DNA of 64,000 bases from NCBI RefSeq assembly GCF_000192575.1, contig NZ_GL876933.1, positions 525,796 through 589,795 of the forward strand, given 5' to 3'. Below the pieces are notes generated by a model. It saw nothing but the letters and a program-made list of their open reading frames with translations. It had not been told where the DNA came from and did not search any database. Both the position numbers and the translations under genes were made by a program. The DNA comes from Novosphingobium nitrogenifigens DSM 19370. Its GTDB lineage: Bacteria; Pseudomonadota; Alphaproteobacteria; Sphingomonadales; Sphingomonadaceae. Below, in pieces: positions 18,384 through 27,177 of this stretch (position 1 is its first letter; the number at the start of each line of letters is the position of its first letter).

Positions 18384-19538
18384 ATGGCCTTTGGCAAGAC
18401 GGCACCGCGTGTCGCGATCATCCATTACTGGCTGGTCGGCATGCGCGGAGGGGAACGTGTGCTCGAGCGTCTCTTGCGGCTTTATCCGGGTGCGGACATC
18501 TTTACCCATGTCGTGCGGCCCGAGGCCCTGTCGGACACGATCCGCAGCCACACGATCAAGACCTCGTTCATCAGCCGCCTGCCCGGCGCGCAACGCCGTT
18601 ACCAGCATTACCTGCCGCTCATGCCGCTGGCGCTCGAACAGCTCGACTTGCGCGGATACGACCTTGTCATCAGCAGCGAGGCGGGCCCGGCCAAGGGGGT
18701 GATCGCTCCGCCCGATGCGTTCCACTTGTGCTATTGCCATTCGCCGATGCGCTATCTGTGGGATCATTACCATGATTACCTGCCGCGCTATGGCTGGTTG
18801 ACGCGTCAGGTCATGCCGGTGCTGTTCCACCGTTTGCGCCAGTGGGACACCGCCTCGGCCAATCGCCCGGATCGCGTGCTTGCCAACAGTGCCTTCATCG
18901 CCCGCCGCGTGCGCAAGGCATGGGGGCGCGAGGCCGGGGTGGTCCATCCGCCGATCGACGTCGATCTGTTCGCGCCGTCGGCCACGGTCGGCAAACAATA
19001 CCTCTGGGTGGGGCAGATGACGCCCTACAAGCGGGCCGATCTGGTCGTCGATGCCTTTGCGCGCCTCGGGCTTCCCTTGCTGATGGTCGGAACCGGTGAA
19101 ATGGCCGAGGAAGTCGCGCGCCGTGCGACGCCCAATATCACCATCGTCCCCCGGCTCGGCTTCGACGAATTGCGGCAGGCCTATGCCCAGTGTCGCGCGC
19201 TGTTGTTTCCGGCCGAAGAGGATTTCGGCATGATCCCGGTCGAGGCCAATGCCTCCGGGCGGCCGGTCATCGCCTATGCCGGGGGCGGCGCGCGCGAGAC
19301 GATCGTCGATGGAGAGACCGGCCTGTTCTTTCCCGAACAGTCGATCGAGGCGCTGGTCGATGCGGTCGAGCGGTGCGAGCGGTGGCTCGGCGATTTCGTT
19401 CCTTCCGATGCGATGGCCAATGCCCGCCGCTTTGCGCCCGAAGTCTTTGACGCGGGCATTCGTGCGGCGGTCGCGCAAGGGATGGGTTTCGAGGGCGAAG
19501 TCCACGAAGCACCCCGACCCGCCCGAAAAACCGGGTAG
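18384..19538 (+). CDS. Glycosyltransferase family 4 (GT-B), polysaccharide-type mannosyltransferase-like
   Basis: The 384-residue protein has an N-terminal acceptor domain starting RVAIIHYWLVGMRGGERVLE and a C-terminal donor domain. The donor domain shows LWVGQMTPYKRADLVVDAF and the EX7E region EEDFGMIPVEANASGRPVIA. Relatives transfer mannose or similar sugars during O-antigen or capsule assembly at the inner membrane. The start ATG 18384 is preferred over ATG 18366 because GGAG lies 9 bases upstream. It converges on another GT4 gene 14 bases downstream. The sugar specificity is unknown. Confidence 0.88.
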   Translation: MAFGKTAPRVAIIHYWLVGMRGGERVLERLLRLYPGADIFTHVVRPEALSDTIRSHTIKTSFISRLPGAQRRYQHYLPLMPLALEQLDLRGYDLVISSEAGPAKGVIAPPDAFHLCYCHSPMRYLWDHYHDYLPRYGWLTRQVMPVLFHRLRQWDTASANRPDRVLANSAFIARRVRKAWGREAGVVHPPIDVDLFAPSATVGKQYLWVGQMTPYKRADLVVDAFARLGLPLLMVGTGEMAEEVARRATPNITIVPRLGFDELRQAYAQCRALLFPAEEDFGMIPVEANASGRPVIAYAGGGARETIVDGETGLFFPEQSIEALVDAVERCERWLGDFVPSDAMANARRFAPEVFDAGIRAAVAQGMGFEGEVHEAPRPARKTG

Positions 19539-19552
19539 GCTGGATTTCCGCC

Positions 19553-20644
19553 TCAGAGCGCCAGTAATTCCTCGACCAGACGTTCCGCCGCCGCGCGCCA
19601 GGTAAAGCGCGCGGCCTGCTGCTCGCCCGCCGCGATCAGGTGTGCGCGCAAATCGGGATCGTCATGCAGGCGCAGCACGGCCTCGACCCAGCCTGCCGGA
19701 TCGTGGGGATCGGCATAGAGTGCAGCCTCGCCGCAGACTTCGGGCAGGGCACCGGCGGGGGCGACCACGGCGGGGCATCCCGACCGCATCGCCTCGAGCG
19801 GGGGAAGGCCGAAACCCTCGGTGCAGGACGGGAACGCCATGCACAGGGCATCGGCGAACAGTCCGGCGAGCTCGCGGTCGGACACCCGCCCGGCAAAGCG
19901 GACATTGTCGGGGATCGCGTGCCCGAGCGCGCGAAAGGCTTCGGCCGTGTCGGCTCCGAACAGGACGAGCGTCATGTCCCGCAGGCGCGGATCGGCAAAC
20001 GCGCGCAAGAGCATCGGAATGTTCTTGTGCGCCTGTGTATTGGCGAGCGAGACGACGAAGCGGCCGGGCACGAGCCCAAGCGATGTGAGGATAGCCGGGG
20101 CCGGCTCTGCCCGGCCGATGTGATCGATGCCGTTGGGGATCACCCGGATGCGATCGGCAGGCGCAATCGCAAAGCGGACCAGCTGCTCCCGCGAATAGTC
20201 CGACACGGTCAGGATGCGGCGGTGGCGATGGCCGATCAGCCCCTGCTGAAACCGGTACCAGGCGCGAAAGGCAGGGCTGTAGCTCGCCGGGGTGAGATGG
20301 ACCTGCGCGTCGTGGAGCATCGTCACCGAATTGGACGTCGCGATCACCCCGACATTGCAGAGGCTGAGGATCAGGCCGCCCCTTGCCCGGATCGGCAAAG
20401 TGATCTGTTCCCACGAACGCCCGTGCAGGGGCCCGACGATGCGGTGCGGCACGCCCAGGGCGCGGGCGCGATCGGCGGCCGAATGCGGGGTCCAGAGTTC
20501 GAACGCGATCCGCGCGCGCAAGTCGGGACGTTCGGCCAGAAGCGCGTGAACGTGGACCACCAGTTCCTCGGCCACGCGGTGAACCCCGGTCCCGCCGCCG
20601 AGCAGGAACCTGCCGTTGATGATGACTTTCAGGGGGGCGACCAA
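19553..20644 (-). CDS. Glycosyltransferase family 4 (GT-B)
   Basis: The 363-residue glycosyltransferase starts with KVIINGRFLLGGGTGVHRVA, a common start in bacterial GT4 enzymes that glycosylate lipid-linked polysaccharide. The donor domain contains SLANTQAHKNIPMLLRAF and the EX7E-type SCTEGFGLPPLEAMRSGCP. The start is taken as TTG 20644, just before the conserved strand; ATG 20734 would add 30 residues without family resemblance. Transcription is convergent with the preceding GT4 gene and divergent from the following GT2 gene, so the three glycosyltransferases are not one operon. Confidence 0.87.
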   Translation of the reverse strand: MVAPLKVIINGRFLLGGGTGVHRVAEELVVHVHALLAERPDLRARIAFELWTPHSAADRARALGVPHRIVGPLHGRSWEQITLPIRARGGLILSLCNVGVIATSNSVTMLHDAQVHLTPASYSPAFRAWYRFQQGLIGHRHRRILTVSDYSREQLVRFAIAPADRIRVIPNGIDHIGRAEPAPAILTSLGLVPGRFVVSLANTQAHKNIPMLLRAFADPRLRDMTLVLFGADTAEAFRALGHAIPDNVRFAGRVSDRELAGLFADALCMAFPSCTEGFGLPPLEAMRSGCPAVVAPAGALPEVCGEAALYADPHDPAGWVEAVLRLHDDPDLRAHLIAAGEQQAARFTWRAAAERLVEELLAL

Positions 20645-21007
20645 GAATCCCAAACTCCGGCACAGGTCGGCATTGGCCGATTTCGCCTGATCTTTGTCGG
20701 CCCCCCTTGCGCAGGCAATCGCAGGTTCGACCATTATCGAGAGGACTGGAAGGGAGGAAAACCGGCCTCGGAGGGCTTCGTGCCGCCTTGTCGCAGGCTC
20801 TTCCCATTCGGCGGTTGGCGATTGCGCTCCGGCGGACGGGGCGATGGAGGGCGCGGATCGGTTCAATTCCGCGCCTTTCGACATTGCCGTTGCGGCCTGC
20901 CTTGGCTGTCTTGGCGGAAAGGGCGCGCTTTTCGCGCCTTCCGGGCATGTTGAATCCGCCGGGCATGTTGAATTCGCCGGCATGTTGAATTCGAAGGAGA
21001 CTGACCG
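20645..21007. other. Divergent intergenic region between GT4 and GT2 genes
   Basis: About 360 bases without a supported gene. It contains the three-copy 18-bp tandem repeat listed separately, immediately before the GT2 ribosome binding site, and otherwise ordinary GC-rich sequence. Confidence 0.4.
20943..20994 (+). repeat. Three tandem copies of an 18-bp unit upstream of the GT2 gene
   Basis: The unit GGGCATGTTGAATYCGCC occurs at 20943-20960 and 20961-20978, with a shortened third copy at 20979-20994 that runs into the GAAGGAGA ribosome binding site of the next gene. Copies differ by one or two bases. A length-variable leader or repeated protein-binding site is possible. Confidence 0.85.
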
Positions 21008-21901
21008 ATGGGCCTTCCATCCGCCCCCTTGCGCGTCGCGGTCATCATTGCATCGACGGGCCGTCCCGATTGCATCGCGACGATCGTTCGCCACTTGCGG
21101 GCCCAGACACTGGCGCCGTCGCGGATCATCCTGTCGGTCGCGGCCGATCGTGACTTGCCCGCGCCCTCTGCGCGCGAAGGATGCGAAGTGGTGATCGCCC
21201 CGCGCGGCTTGCCCGCGCAACGCAATGCAGGGTTGGCTGTTCTTGCCGGGGACAGCGATGTCGTTGCCTTTTTCGACGACGATTTCGTGCCGTCGCGCTT
21301 TGCTGTCGAAACGCTGTCGAGCCTGTTCGCACAGCATCCCGACATTGCCGGTGCGACTGGCCACGTCCTTGCCGACGGGATCAAGACGCCGGGCATTCCG
21401 GCAGGCCGGGCCGAGCGCCTGGTCGAGGAGCATGATTGCCATGGGCCGCCGAGCATGACCTATTTGCGCGACGTTCACGGGCTTTACGGGTGCAACATGG
21501 CCTATCGCACGGCCTTGCTCGGCGGCTTGCGCTTTGACGAGCGGCTCAAGCTCTATGGCTGGCAGGAAGATGTCGATTTCGCCTCGCAAGTCAGCCGTCG
21601 CGGGCGCACGGTCGAGACAGACGCCTTTGCCGGGGTCCATCTGGGGACAAAGTCGGGCCGAACCTCGGGCGTTCGGCTCGGCTATTCGCAGATCCAGAAC
21701 CCGCTTTATCTTTTGCGCAAGGGCACCATGCGTCCGGGCAAGGCGTGGAAGCTGATGTCGCGCAATCTGGTCATGAATCACGTCCGCAGCCTGTGGCCCG
21801 AGCCGTGGGTCGATCGTTTCGGGCGCGTCAGGGGCAATTGGCTGGGTTTTGCCGATCTCTTGCGCGGGCGGCTGACCCCGGAGAGGATCGAGGAGTTGTA
21901 A
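21008..21901 (+). CDS. Glycosyltransferase family 2 (GT-A)
   Basis: The 297-residue protein has the GT2 Rossmann start RVAVIIASTGRPDCIATIV, the metal-binding DXD region VVAFFDDDFVPSRF (about 92-105) and the downstream GLYGCNMAYRTALL and GWQEDVDFASQV segments with the catalytic ED pair. It has no transmembrane segments, so it should act on the cytoplasmic face of the inner membrane. ATG 21008 follows GAAGGAGA. A bidirectional hairpin at 21935-21957 separates it from the convergent TonB-domain gene. Acceptor and donor are unknown. Confidence 0.87.
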   Translation: MGLPSAPLRVAVIIASTGRPDCIATIVRHLRAQTLAPSRIILSVAADRDLPAPSAREGCEVVIAPRGLPAQRNAGLAVLAGDSDVVAFFDDDFVPSRFAVETLSSLFAQHPDIAGATGHVLADGIKTPGIPAGRAERLVEEHDCHGPPSMTYLRDVHGLYGCNMAYRTALLGGLRFDERLKLYGWQEDVDFASQVSRRGRTVETDAFAGVHLGTKSGRTSGVRLGYSQIQNPLYLLRKGTMRPGKAWKLMSRNLVMNHVRSLWPEPWVDRFGRVRGNWLGFADLLRGRLTPERIEEL

Positions 21902-21934
21902 AGCCGATCTGCAAGCCCATGGGCCATGTGAAAA

Positions 21935-21957
21935 GGGGGACGGATCGCTCCGCCCCC
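21935..21957. terminator. Bidirectional intrinsic terminator between GT2 and TonB-domain genes
   Basis: GGGGG-A-CGGA pairs with TCCG-C-CCCCC around a TCGC loop, with one A-C mismatch. On the minus strand the stem is followed by TTTT, giving a better terminator for the TonB-domain gene than for the GT2 gene. Confidence 0.65.
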
Positions 21958-21996
21958 CTCTCGCTGTTGTCTGCCCCGATGTGAACTCGCTCTCGA

Positions 21997-22347
21997 TCAG
22001 AGCAGCTTCCAGGTGATCGGCAGCGTGACGGTGGTGGCGCCGCCGGGCGGAGGAGGCAGCTGTCCCGCGCGTGAGGGCAGCGAGAGCGCTTCCCGGTCGA
22101 GCGTCGAGGAGCCCGAGGGGCTGACCAGTTCGGTGCGTTCGACTGCGCCCGCCGCGCTGATGAACACTTTCACTTTGGCGGTGCCTTCCTCGCCGCGCAT
22201 CTGCGCGCTGCGGGGATAGGTCTGTTTGGAGGCAATCGTGCGGGCGACCGACTTGATCCAGTCGGCAGCCTGAGCCGAGGCGGTCTGCGGAACCAGCGCC
22301 AGGGCGGCAAGGCCCAGGGCGATGGGCAGGGTCAGAGGCTTGGGCAT
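21997..22347 (-). CDS. Secreted TonB C-terminal-domain protein without a membrane anchor
   Basis: This short 116-residue protein has a cleavable signal peptide (about 1-25, ending SAQA) and then a single TonB C-terminal-like domain: YPRSAQMRGEEGTAKVKVFI, AAGAVERTELVSPSGSSTLD and the closing VTLPITWKLL. Full TonB proteins keep an uncleaved N-terminal anchor and a Pro-rich spacer, both absent here, so it is unlikely to transduce energy alone. Such small proteins are frequent in Sphingomonadales and their role is unclear. It is downstream of and co-oriented with the chemoreceptor gene but separated from it by a terminator. Confidence 0.8.
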   Translation of the reverse strand: MPKPLTLPIALGLAALALVPQTASAQAADWIKSVARTIASKQTYPRSAQMRGEEGTAKVKVFISAAGAVERTELVSPSGSSTLDREALSLPSRAGQLPPPPGGATTVTLPITWKLL

Positions 22348-22387
22348 TCTGTCATCCTTTCCAGTTGGGGTGGGGGCAAGACATGAA

Positions 22388-22409
22388 AACGGGCGCCGAA
22401 GCGCCCGTT
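22388..22409 (-). terminator. UUCG-loop intrinsic terminator of the chemoreceptor gene
   Basis: On the minus strand AACGGGCGC and GCGCCCGTT pair perfectly around TTCG, an extra-stable C(UUCG)G loop, followed by TTTTC. The stem begins within the last base of the chemoreceptor stop codon. Confidence 0.85.
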
Positions 22410-24340
22410 CAGAACTCGGACCAGTCGTCCGAATCGATCACCACTTCGCGCTTGAGCGCGGCGTTGCCGTGGAACGACCGGCTCGGGCTGGCGGTCGGGC
22501 CGGGGATGGGTTCTGCCTCGACCAGTTCGATGGCTTCCTCGACTCTGGCGACAGCAAGGGGCGCGGTCGGCGCAGGAGCGTGGGCCGGGGCGCTTCTGGG
22601 TGCCCGTCTGGAGCCAGCCCCGTGGTCGTCCTCGACATTGAAGCGGTGGAGCTGTTCGACGAGGCGTGCGGTTTCCTCCGACAGATTGCGCGTCCCGGCC
22701 GAGGTTTCTTCGACCATGGCCGCGTTCTGCTGGGTAAAGCGGTCCATCGATCCGACCATTTCGGAAATCTCGGTGATTCCGGAGGCCTGCTTTTCCGCAG
22801 CTTCGGCGATTTCGTTGACGAGGTCGGACACCGCGCTCACTTCGCCGACGATCTGGCGGAGGGCGTCACCGCTCGATTCGACCAGGCTGACCCCGCCGCC
22901 GACCTGCTCGGTACTGGTGGAAATCAGCGCCTTGATGTCCTTGGCCGCATCCGCGCTGCGCTGGGCAAGCGCACGCACTTCATTGGCGACGACAGCAAAG
23001 CCCTTGCCCGAATCCCCGGCGCGGGCGGCTTCGACCCCGGCGTTGAGCGCCAGCAGGTTGGTCTGGAACGCGATGCCGTCGATGACGTTGACGATTTCGG
23101 ACATTTCCCGCGAGGACGTCTCGATCGAGCGCATGGCTTCGACGGCCTTGTGTGCGATGTCTTCGACCGTGTCTGCGGTGGCACGGGCGACTGCGAGACG
23201 GCTGCTGGTCTGACGGGCATTGTCGGCGGTGATCCGCACCGTGCCGGTGAATTCGTTGAGCGTGCGGGCCGTTTCGGCGATCGAGGAGGCCTGTTGCTCG
23301 CTGCGCATGGCCAGGTCGTTGGCGGCGGCGGCGATTTCCATGGTACCGGTCTGGATGGTGGTGCATCCGGTCACGATCTTGCCCAGAACCGAGGACAAGG
23401 TATCGACGGCCGTGTTGTAGTCGACATGCAGCTTGGCAAGCGCGCCGCGACCGTTTTCGGGGACGCGATATTCAAGATCGCCCGCCGCCAGCGCTGCAAG
23501 ACCGCCGCCGATCGCATCGATCGTGACCTGTGTTTCCTCTGCATGGGCTTTTTCCTCGGCAGCGCGGCGGCTGTCGGCAGCGACCAGTCCCTTGAACCGG
23601 TCGAGTGCCGTCGCAAGCGCGCCGATTTCGTCGCTGCGACCAAGGGCAGGCAGGCTGACCGTCATGTCGCCCGCGACGAGGCGCCCGACAGCGTCGCTCA
23701 TCCGGGCGAGCGGGCGGGCGATATTGAGCATGAGCAGGGTGAGCAGAGCGAGTGCGGCGGCGAGGCCTGCGGCAATCGCAGCGATCATGACGGTGCGGGC
23801 CTGCGCATAGATCTGGGCGCTGCGGTTGGACACCTCGGTTGCGGCCTTGGTGTCCTGATCGATCATGGCAAGAACGTTGTCTTCCATGCCGTAGAACTGA
23901 TCGAGAGCCTCCCCTTGGAAAGTGGGGCGGGCATTGGGATCGTTGCTGCGGGCAAGCTGGACGAGCTTGGTGTTCTCGGCGGTATAGGCGCTCCAGCCCT
24001 GGCGCAGCTGGTCGAGTGCGGCTTTCTGCTCCTTGGTGTCGGCATGCTTGGCATAGTCGTCGAGCAGTCCGTCGATCACCGCCTGGGCATTGCGCACGAG
24101 TTTCTCGGTGCGGTCGCTCGGCGCGTCGATCAGGTCGCCCTGCTTGATGCGGTACTGCGACAGATAGGCATGGATCTCGCCGAGCGATTGCGAGGCGGGC
24201 AGCCAGCGTGAACGCAGTTCGTCGGAAAGGACATCGACTTGCCCGATCTTGACCACGGCAAAAGTGCCCATGGCGGCCATCACGGCGAGCAGCAGGAAAA
24301 ACGCCGACATCAACTTGGCGGATATGTGAAACCGGATCAT
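22409..24340 (-). CDS. Methyl-accepting chemotaxis protein (orphan chemoreceptor)
   Basis: The 643-residue transmembrane receptor has TM1 (about 11-33) and a periplasmic four-helix-bundle-like sensor of about 150 residues. TM2 (about 188-212) leads into a HAMP domain (PLARMSDAVGRLVAGDMTV) and a second HAMP-like segment (GGGLAALAAGDLEYRVPE). A long signalling coiled coil contains the conserved tip GIAFQTNLLALNAGVEAARA. The last residues DDWSEF fit the xWxxF pentapeptide that tethers CheR/CheB in classical receptors. The start ATG 24340 follows GCGGGGAAC. No che genes are nearby, so it must work with a distant chemotaxis cluster. The ligand is unknown. Confidence 0.92.
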   Translation of the reverse strand: MIRFHISAKLMSAFFLLLAVMAAMGTFAVVKIGQVDVLSDELRSRWLPASQSLGEIHAYLSQYRIKQGDLIDAPSDRTEKLVRNAQAVIDGLLDDYAKHADTKEQKAALDQLRQGWSAYTAENTKLVQLARSNDPNARPTFQGEALDQFYGMEDNVLAMIDQDTKAATEVSNRSAQIYAQARTVMIAAIAAGLAAALALLTLLMLNIARPLARMSDAVGRLVAGDMTVSLPALGRSDEIGALATALDRFKGLVAADSRRAAEEKAHAEETQVTIDAIGGGLAALAAGDLEYRVPENGRGALAKLHVDYNTAVDTLSSVLGKIVTGCTTIQTGTMEIAAAANDLAMRSEQQASSIAETARTLNEFTGTVRITADNARQTSSRLAVARATADTVEDIAHKAVEAMRSIETSSREMSEIVNVIDGIAFQTNLLALNAGVEAARAGDSGKGFAVVANEVRALAQRSADAAKDIKALISTSTEQVGGGVSLVESSGDALRQIVGEVSAVSDLVNEIAEAAEKQASGITEISEMVGSMDRFTQQNAAMVEETSAGTRNLSEETARLVEQLHRFNVEDDHGAGSRRAPRSAPAHAPAPTAPLAVARVEEAIELVEAEPIPGPTASPSRSFHGNAALKREVVIDSDDWSEF

Positions 24341-24564
24341 GATTGTTCCCCGCAACGAGACCCGGCCATGCAGTGGGTCCCGCAAGAACGGGCATGGAAT
24401 GGGCCGGTATGCACGACCTACCTGATGTTGCGTCGCGGAAGAGTAACGCGGGCCTTGTGTAGAACCGCGCAGGCCGAATTTAACCATGATCGCAGCATCT
24501 TGTCCGGCGGGTTGACCGATTGGTGCGGGTTGGCGGATCGCGCAGGCTGGGGCAGTCTGGGCGG

Positions 24565-25272
24565 ATGACTGTTCTTCGATTCGCCTCGCGTGCGGTTTTC
24601 GCTTCTCTTCCCCTGCTCGGCGCTGTGCTGGCCGTTCCGGCCACGGCGGCACCGGCCGCGCATAATGGTGCACAGCACCATGGCATTGCCCACAGGGATG
24701 TCGCGCCCGCGCCGATCCCGCTCGCCGATACCGTTCGGGTCGCACTGGTGACGACCGCCGGGACGATCGAACTCGATCTCGACGGCAAGCATGCGCCGGT
24801 CACGACGGCCAATTTCCTGCACTATGTCGATACAAAGCGGTTCGACGGCATCACGTTCTATCGAGCCATGCATCTTGCCTGGGGCGATCAGCCCAATGGT
24901 CTTATTCAGGCCGGGGTGCGCGACACCCGCAAGCTGTTCCCGCCGATCGCGCACGAACCGACCAGCCAGACGGGCGTGCTGCACAAGGCCGGAACGATTT
25001 CGATGGCGCGTTTCGCCCCCGGCACGGCGACGTCGGATTTCTCGATCCTGATTTCCGACATGCCTGCACTCGATGCCGATCCCAAGGCGACCGATCCCGA
25101 GGCCCAGGCCGGGTTTGCCGCGTTCGGCCACGTCGTTTCGGGCATGGACGTAGTGCGCAAGATCTGGGACGCGCCGATTTCACCCACGCTGGGTGAAGGC
25201 GTCATGAAAGGACAGATGCTGGCAGACCCTGTCCGCGTCCTGACGGCCCGCCGCGAACCGCTTCCGGGTTAA
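24565..25272 (+). CDS. Periplasmic cyclophilin-type peptidyl-prolyl isomerase
   Basis: The 235-residue protein has a signal peptide (about 1-28, ending ATAAPA), a His/Ala-rich linker and a cyclophilin domain from about 55. The domain shows VALVTTAGTIELDL, ANFLHYVDTKRFDGITFYRAM (Arg of the active site), ISMARF and FAAFGHVVSGMDVVRKIW. The usual QGGDP is altered to IQAGV and the FXXQF segment to SDFSIL, so activity may be weak. The start ATG 24565 places the signal peptide correctly. It converges on bioA with a hairpin spanning the gene end. Confidence 0.88.
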   Translation: MTVLRFASRAVFASLPLLGAVLAVPATAAPAAHNGAQHHGIAHRDVAPAPIPLADTVRVALVTTAGTIELDLDGKHAPVTTANFLHYVDTKRFDGITFYRAMHLAWGDQPNGLIQAGVRDTRKLFPPIAHEPTSQTGVLHKAGTISMARFAPGTATSDFSILISDMPALDADPKATDPEAQAGFAAFGHVVSGMDVVRKIWDAPISPTLGEGVMKGQMLADPVRVLTARREPLPG

Positions 25273-25284
25273 GGGAAGCGGTTC
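25255..25284. terminator. Hairpin at the convergent cyclophilin/bioA junction
   Basis: GAACCGCTTCC pairs perfectly with GGAAGCGGTTC over an 8-base loop that contains the cyclophilin stop codon. It can fold on both strands and lies directly before the bioA stop codon, but has no long T-run. Confidence 0.6.
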
Positions 25285-25285
25285 T

Positions 25286-26542
25286 TCAGGCGGCGCGGAC
25301 CACGGTTTCCAGAGCGCGCACGATGGCGCCCTCGACGCGCGCGTGGTCCTCTTCGCTCAGGCAATAGGGCGGCAGGACATAGACCGTGTTGCCCAGGGGG
25401 CGGATCAGCATGTCCGCCTCGCGGAAAAAGGCGAGCAGGCGCGGCCCCAGCGACGAGAGATAGCCGCCATCGGGCGCGACCACGTCGAATGCGGCGATCG
25501 TGCCGCAACGGCGCGGATTGGCAACCCCGGGCAGATCGGACAGGCGGTCGATCATGGCCTGTTGCCGGGCGCCGAGCGTGGCAATCCGCTCGCGCACCGG
25601 CTCGTCGCGCCAGATCGCGATATTGGCGGCCCCCGCCGCACAGGCGATCGGGTTGGCGGTAAAGCTCGAGGAATGGAAAAAGGTCTTCGACCGATCGGTC
25701 GACCAGTGCGCGGCATAGACCGGTTCACTGGCCATGGTCACGGCAAGCGGCATCGATCCGCCGGTCAGGCCTTTGGCAAGGCAGAGGATGTCGGGCACCA
25801 CTTGGGCTTGTTCGCAGGCCAGCAGCGTGCCGGTGCGACCCCATCCGGTCATCACTTCGTCGGCGATGAACAGCACCTCGTGGGCGCGGCAGATCTCGGC
25901 CATGGCGCGCAGCACGGCGGGCGAATAGAACAACATGCCGCCCGCGCCCAGGATGAGCGGTTCGACGATGAGCGCGGCCGGACGGCTGTCACGACAGGCC
26001 GCTTCCAGAGCTTCGAGCGTGTTGGCGCCGTCTCCGACCGGGAACGGGATCGTGCCGACATCGAACAACAGCGGATCGTAAGGCGCGTTGAACACGCCGC
26101 GTTCCCCGACCGACATCGTGCCGATGGTATCGCCGTGATAGCTGTGCTCCATGACGAGCAGGCGGCTGCGCCCCGTGCCGGTATGGGCGTGGAAGCCGAG
26201 CGCCATTTTCAGTGCCACTTCGACGGCGGTCGAGCCGCTGTCGGAAAAGAACACGCGCGTCAGGGCAGGCGGCATCAGACCGCGCAGGCCCGCAGCGAGT
26301 TCCTCGGCCGGTTGGTGGGTCCATCCGGCAAAGATCACCTGATCGAGCCGCAGGGCCTGTTCGCGGACGGCTTCGATGATGCGGGGGTGATTGTGACCAT
26401 GCGTCGTCACCCACCAGCTCGAGATCGCATCGATCACGCGGCGCCTGTCACGGGTGTGGAGCGCAGCGCCCTCGGCCCGTTCGACCAGCGGGATCGGTTC
26501 GCCCAGGCCGTGCTGGGTAAAGGGGTGCCAGATCGCGCTCAT
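25286..26542 (-). CDS. bioA: Adenosylmethionine-8-amino-7-oxononanoate aminotransferase
   Basis: The 418-residue PLP enzyme of fold type I makes 7,8-diaminopelargonate from 8-amino-7-oxononanoate using S-adenosylmethionine. Diagnostic segments are WHPFTQHG (5-12), [33 protein letters not shown] and [13 protein letters not shown] with the PLP lysine. Its start overlaps the bioD stop codon by ATGA, and it is the last gene of the bioB-bioF-bioD-bioA operon. Confidence 0.95.
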   Translation of the reverse strand: MSAIWHPFTQHGLGEPIPLVERAEGAALHTRDRRRVIDAISSWWVTTHGHNHPRIIEAVREQALRLDQVIFAGWTHQPAEELAAGLRGLMPPALTRVFFSDSGSTAVEVALKMALGFHAHTGTGRSRLLVMEHSYHGDTIGTMSVGERGVFNAPYDPLLFDVGTIPFPVGDGANTLEALEAACRDSRPAALIVEPLILGAGGMLFYSPAVLRAMAEICRAHEVLFIADEVMTGWGRTGTLLACEQAQVVPDILCLAKGLTGGSMPLAVTMASEPVYAAHWSTDRSKTFFHSSSFTANPIACAAGAANIAIWRDEPVRERIATLGARQQAMIDRLSDLPGVANPRRCGTIAAFDVVAPDGGYLSSLGPRLLAFFREADMLIRPLGNTVYVLPPYCLSEEDHARVEGAIVRALETVVRAA

Positions 26543-27177
26543 GCCCGGCTCGCGTTCATGTCGAAGTCTTTCAGGTCGAAGCTGTCCGCGAAAGCGGCGG
26601 CCAGCGTTGCCGGGGACAGGTCGGGGACGATCGGCAGGCGGCCGAGGCGGCGGATGCGGCCCATGGCGGAAATGGTCGCCTCGTTGTCCTCGTTGGCGTC
26701 ACCGACGAACGCGATGCCGTGCAGCGGCACGCCGCGTGCGCGCAGGGCCTCGATCGTCAGCAGGCTGTGATTGATCGTGCCCAATCCGGTGCGGGCAACG
26801 ACGATGACCGGCAGGTTCCACCATGCGAAGATGTCGGCATAAGTCGTGCCGCGCGTGACCGGGACCAGCGCGCCGCCCGCGCCTTCGACCACCAGCGGGC
26901 GCTGTGGAGGCAGGGCGAGTCGGGCCGGATCGATCACCACGCCGTCGAGTTCGGCCGCGCGATGGGGCGAAAGCGGCTGGGTCAGGCGATAGGCTTCGGG
27001 CAGGATCGCCTCGGGCGCAAGGCCGGTCAGCGTGGCGACGGTGTCCGCGTCGGCGCCGTCTTCGAGGCCCGATTGCACCGGTTTCCAGTAATGGGCGCCA
27101 AGCGCTCCGGCGAGCGCGGCGGAAAAGACGGTCTTGCCGATCCCGGTATCGGTTCCGGTAATGACAAAGGTGCTCAT
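26539..27177 (-). CDS. bioD: Dethiobiotin synthetase
   Basis: The 212-residue ATP-dependent enzyme closes the ureido ring of dethiobiotin from 7,8-diaminopelargonate and CO2. It has the P-loop GTDTGIGKT (8-16), the substrate lysine in WKPVQSG, the [12 protein letters not shown] loop and [14 protein letters not shown]. Its start overlaps the bioF stop codon (ATGA) and its stop overlaps the bioA start. Confidence 0.95.
   Translation of the reverse strand: MSTFVITGTDTGIGKTVFSAALAGALGAHYWKPVQSGLEDGADADTVATLTGLAPEAILPEAYRLTQPLSPHRAAELDGVVIDPARLALPPQRPLVVEGAGGALVPVTRGTTYADIFAWWNLPVIVVARTGLGTINHSLLTIEALRARGVPLHGIAFVGDANEDNEATISAMGRIRRLGRLPIVPDLSPATLAAAFADSFDLKDFDMNASRA

Noticed and set aside
19553..21781. 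742-codon extended reading of the minus-strand GT4 gene
   Set aside because: The extension beyond 20644 is antisense to the GT2 gene and crosses the tandem repeat; the GT4 fold begins at the TTG start at 20644.
22322..24211. 629-codon plus-strand frame opposite the chemoreceptor
   Set aside because: The Gly/Asp/Arg-rich translation has no recognisable domain, and the opposite strand encodes a textbook chemotaxis receptor.
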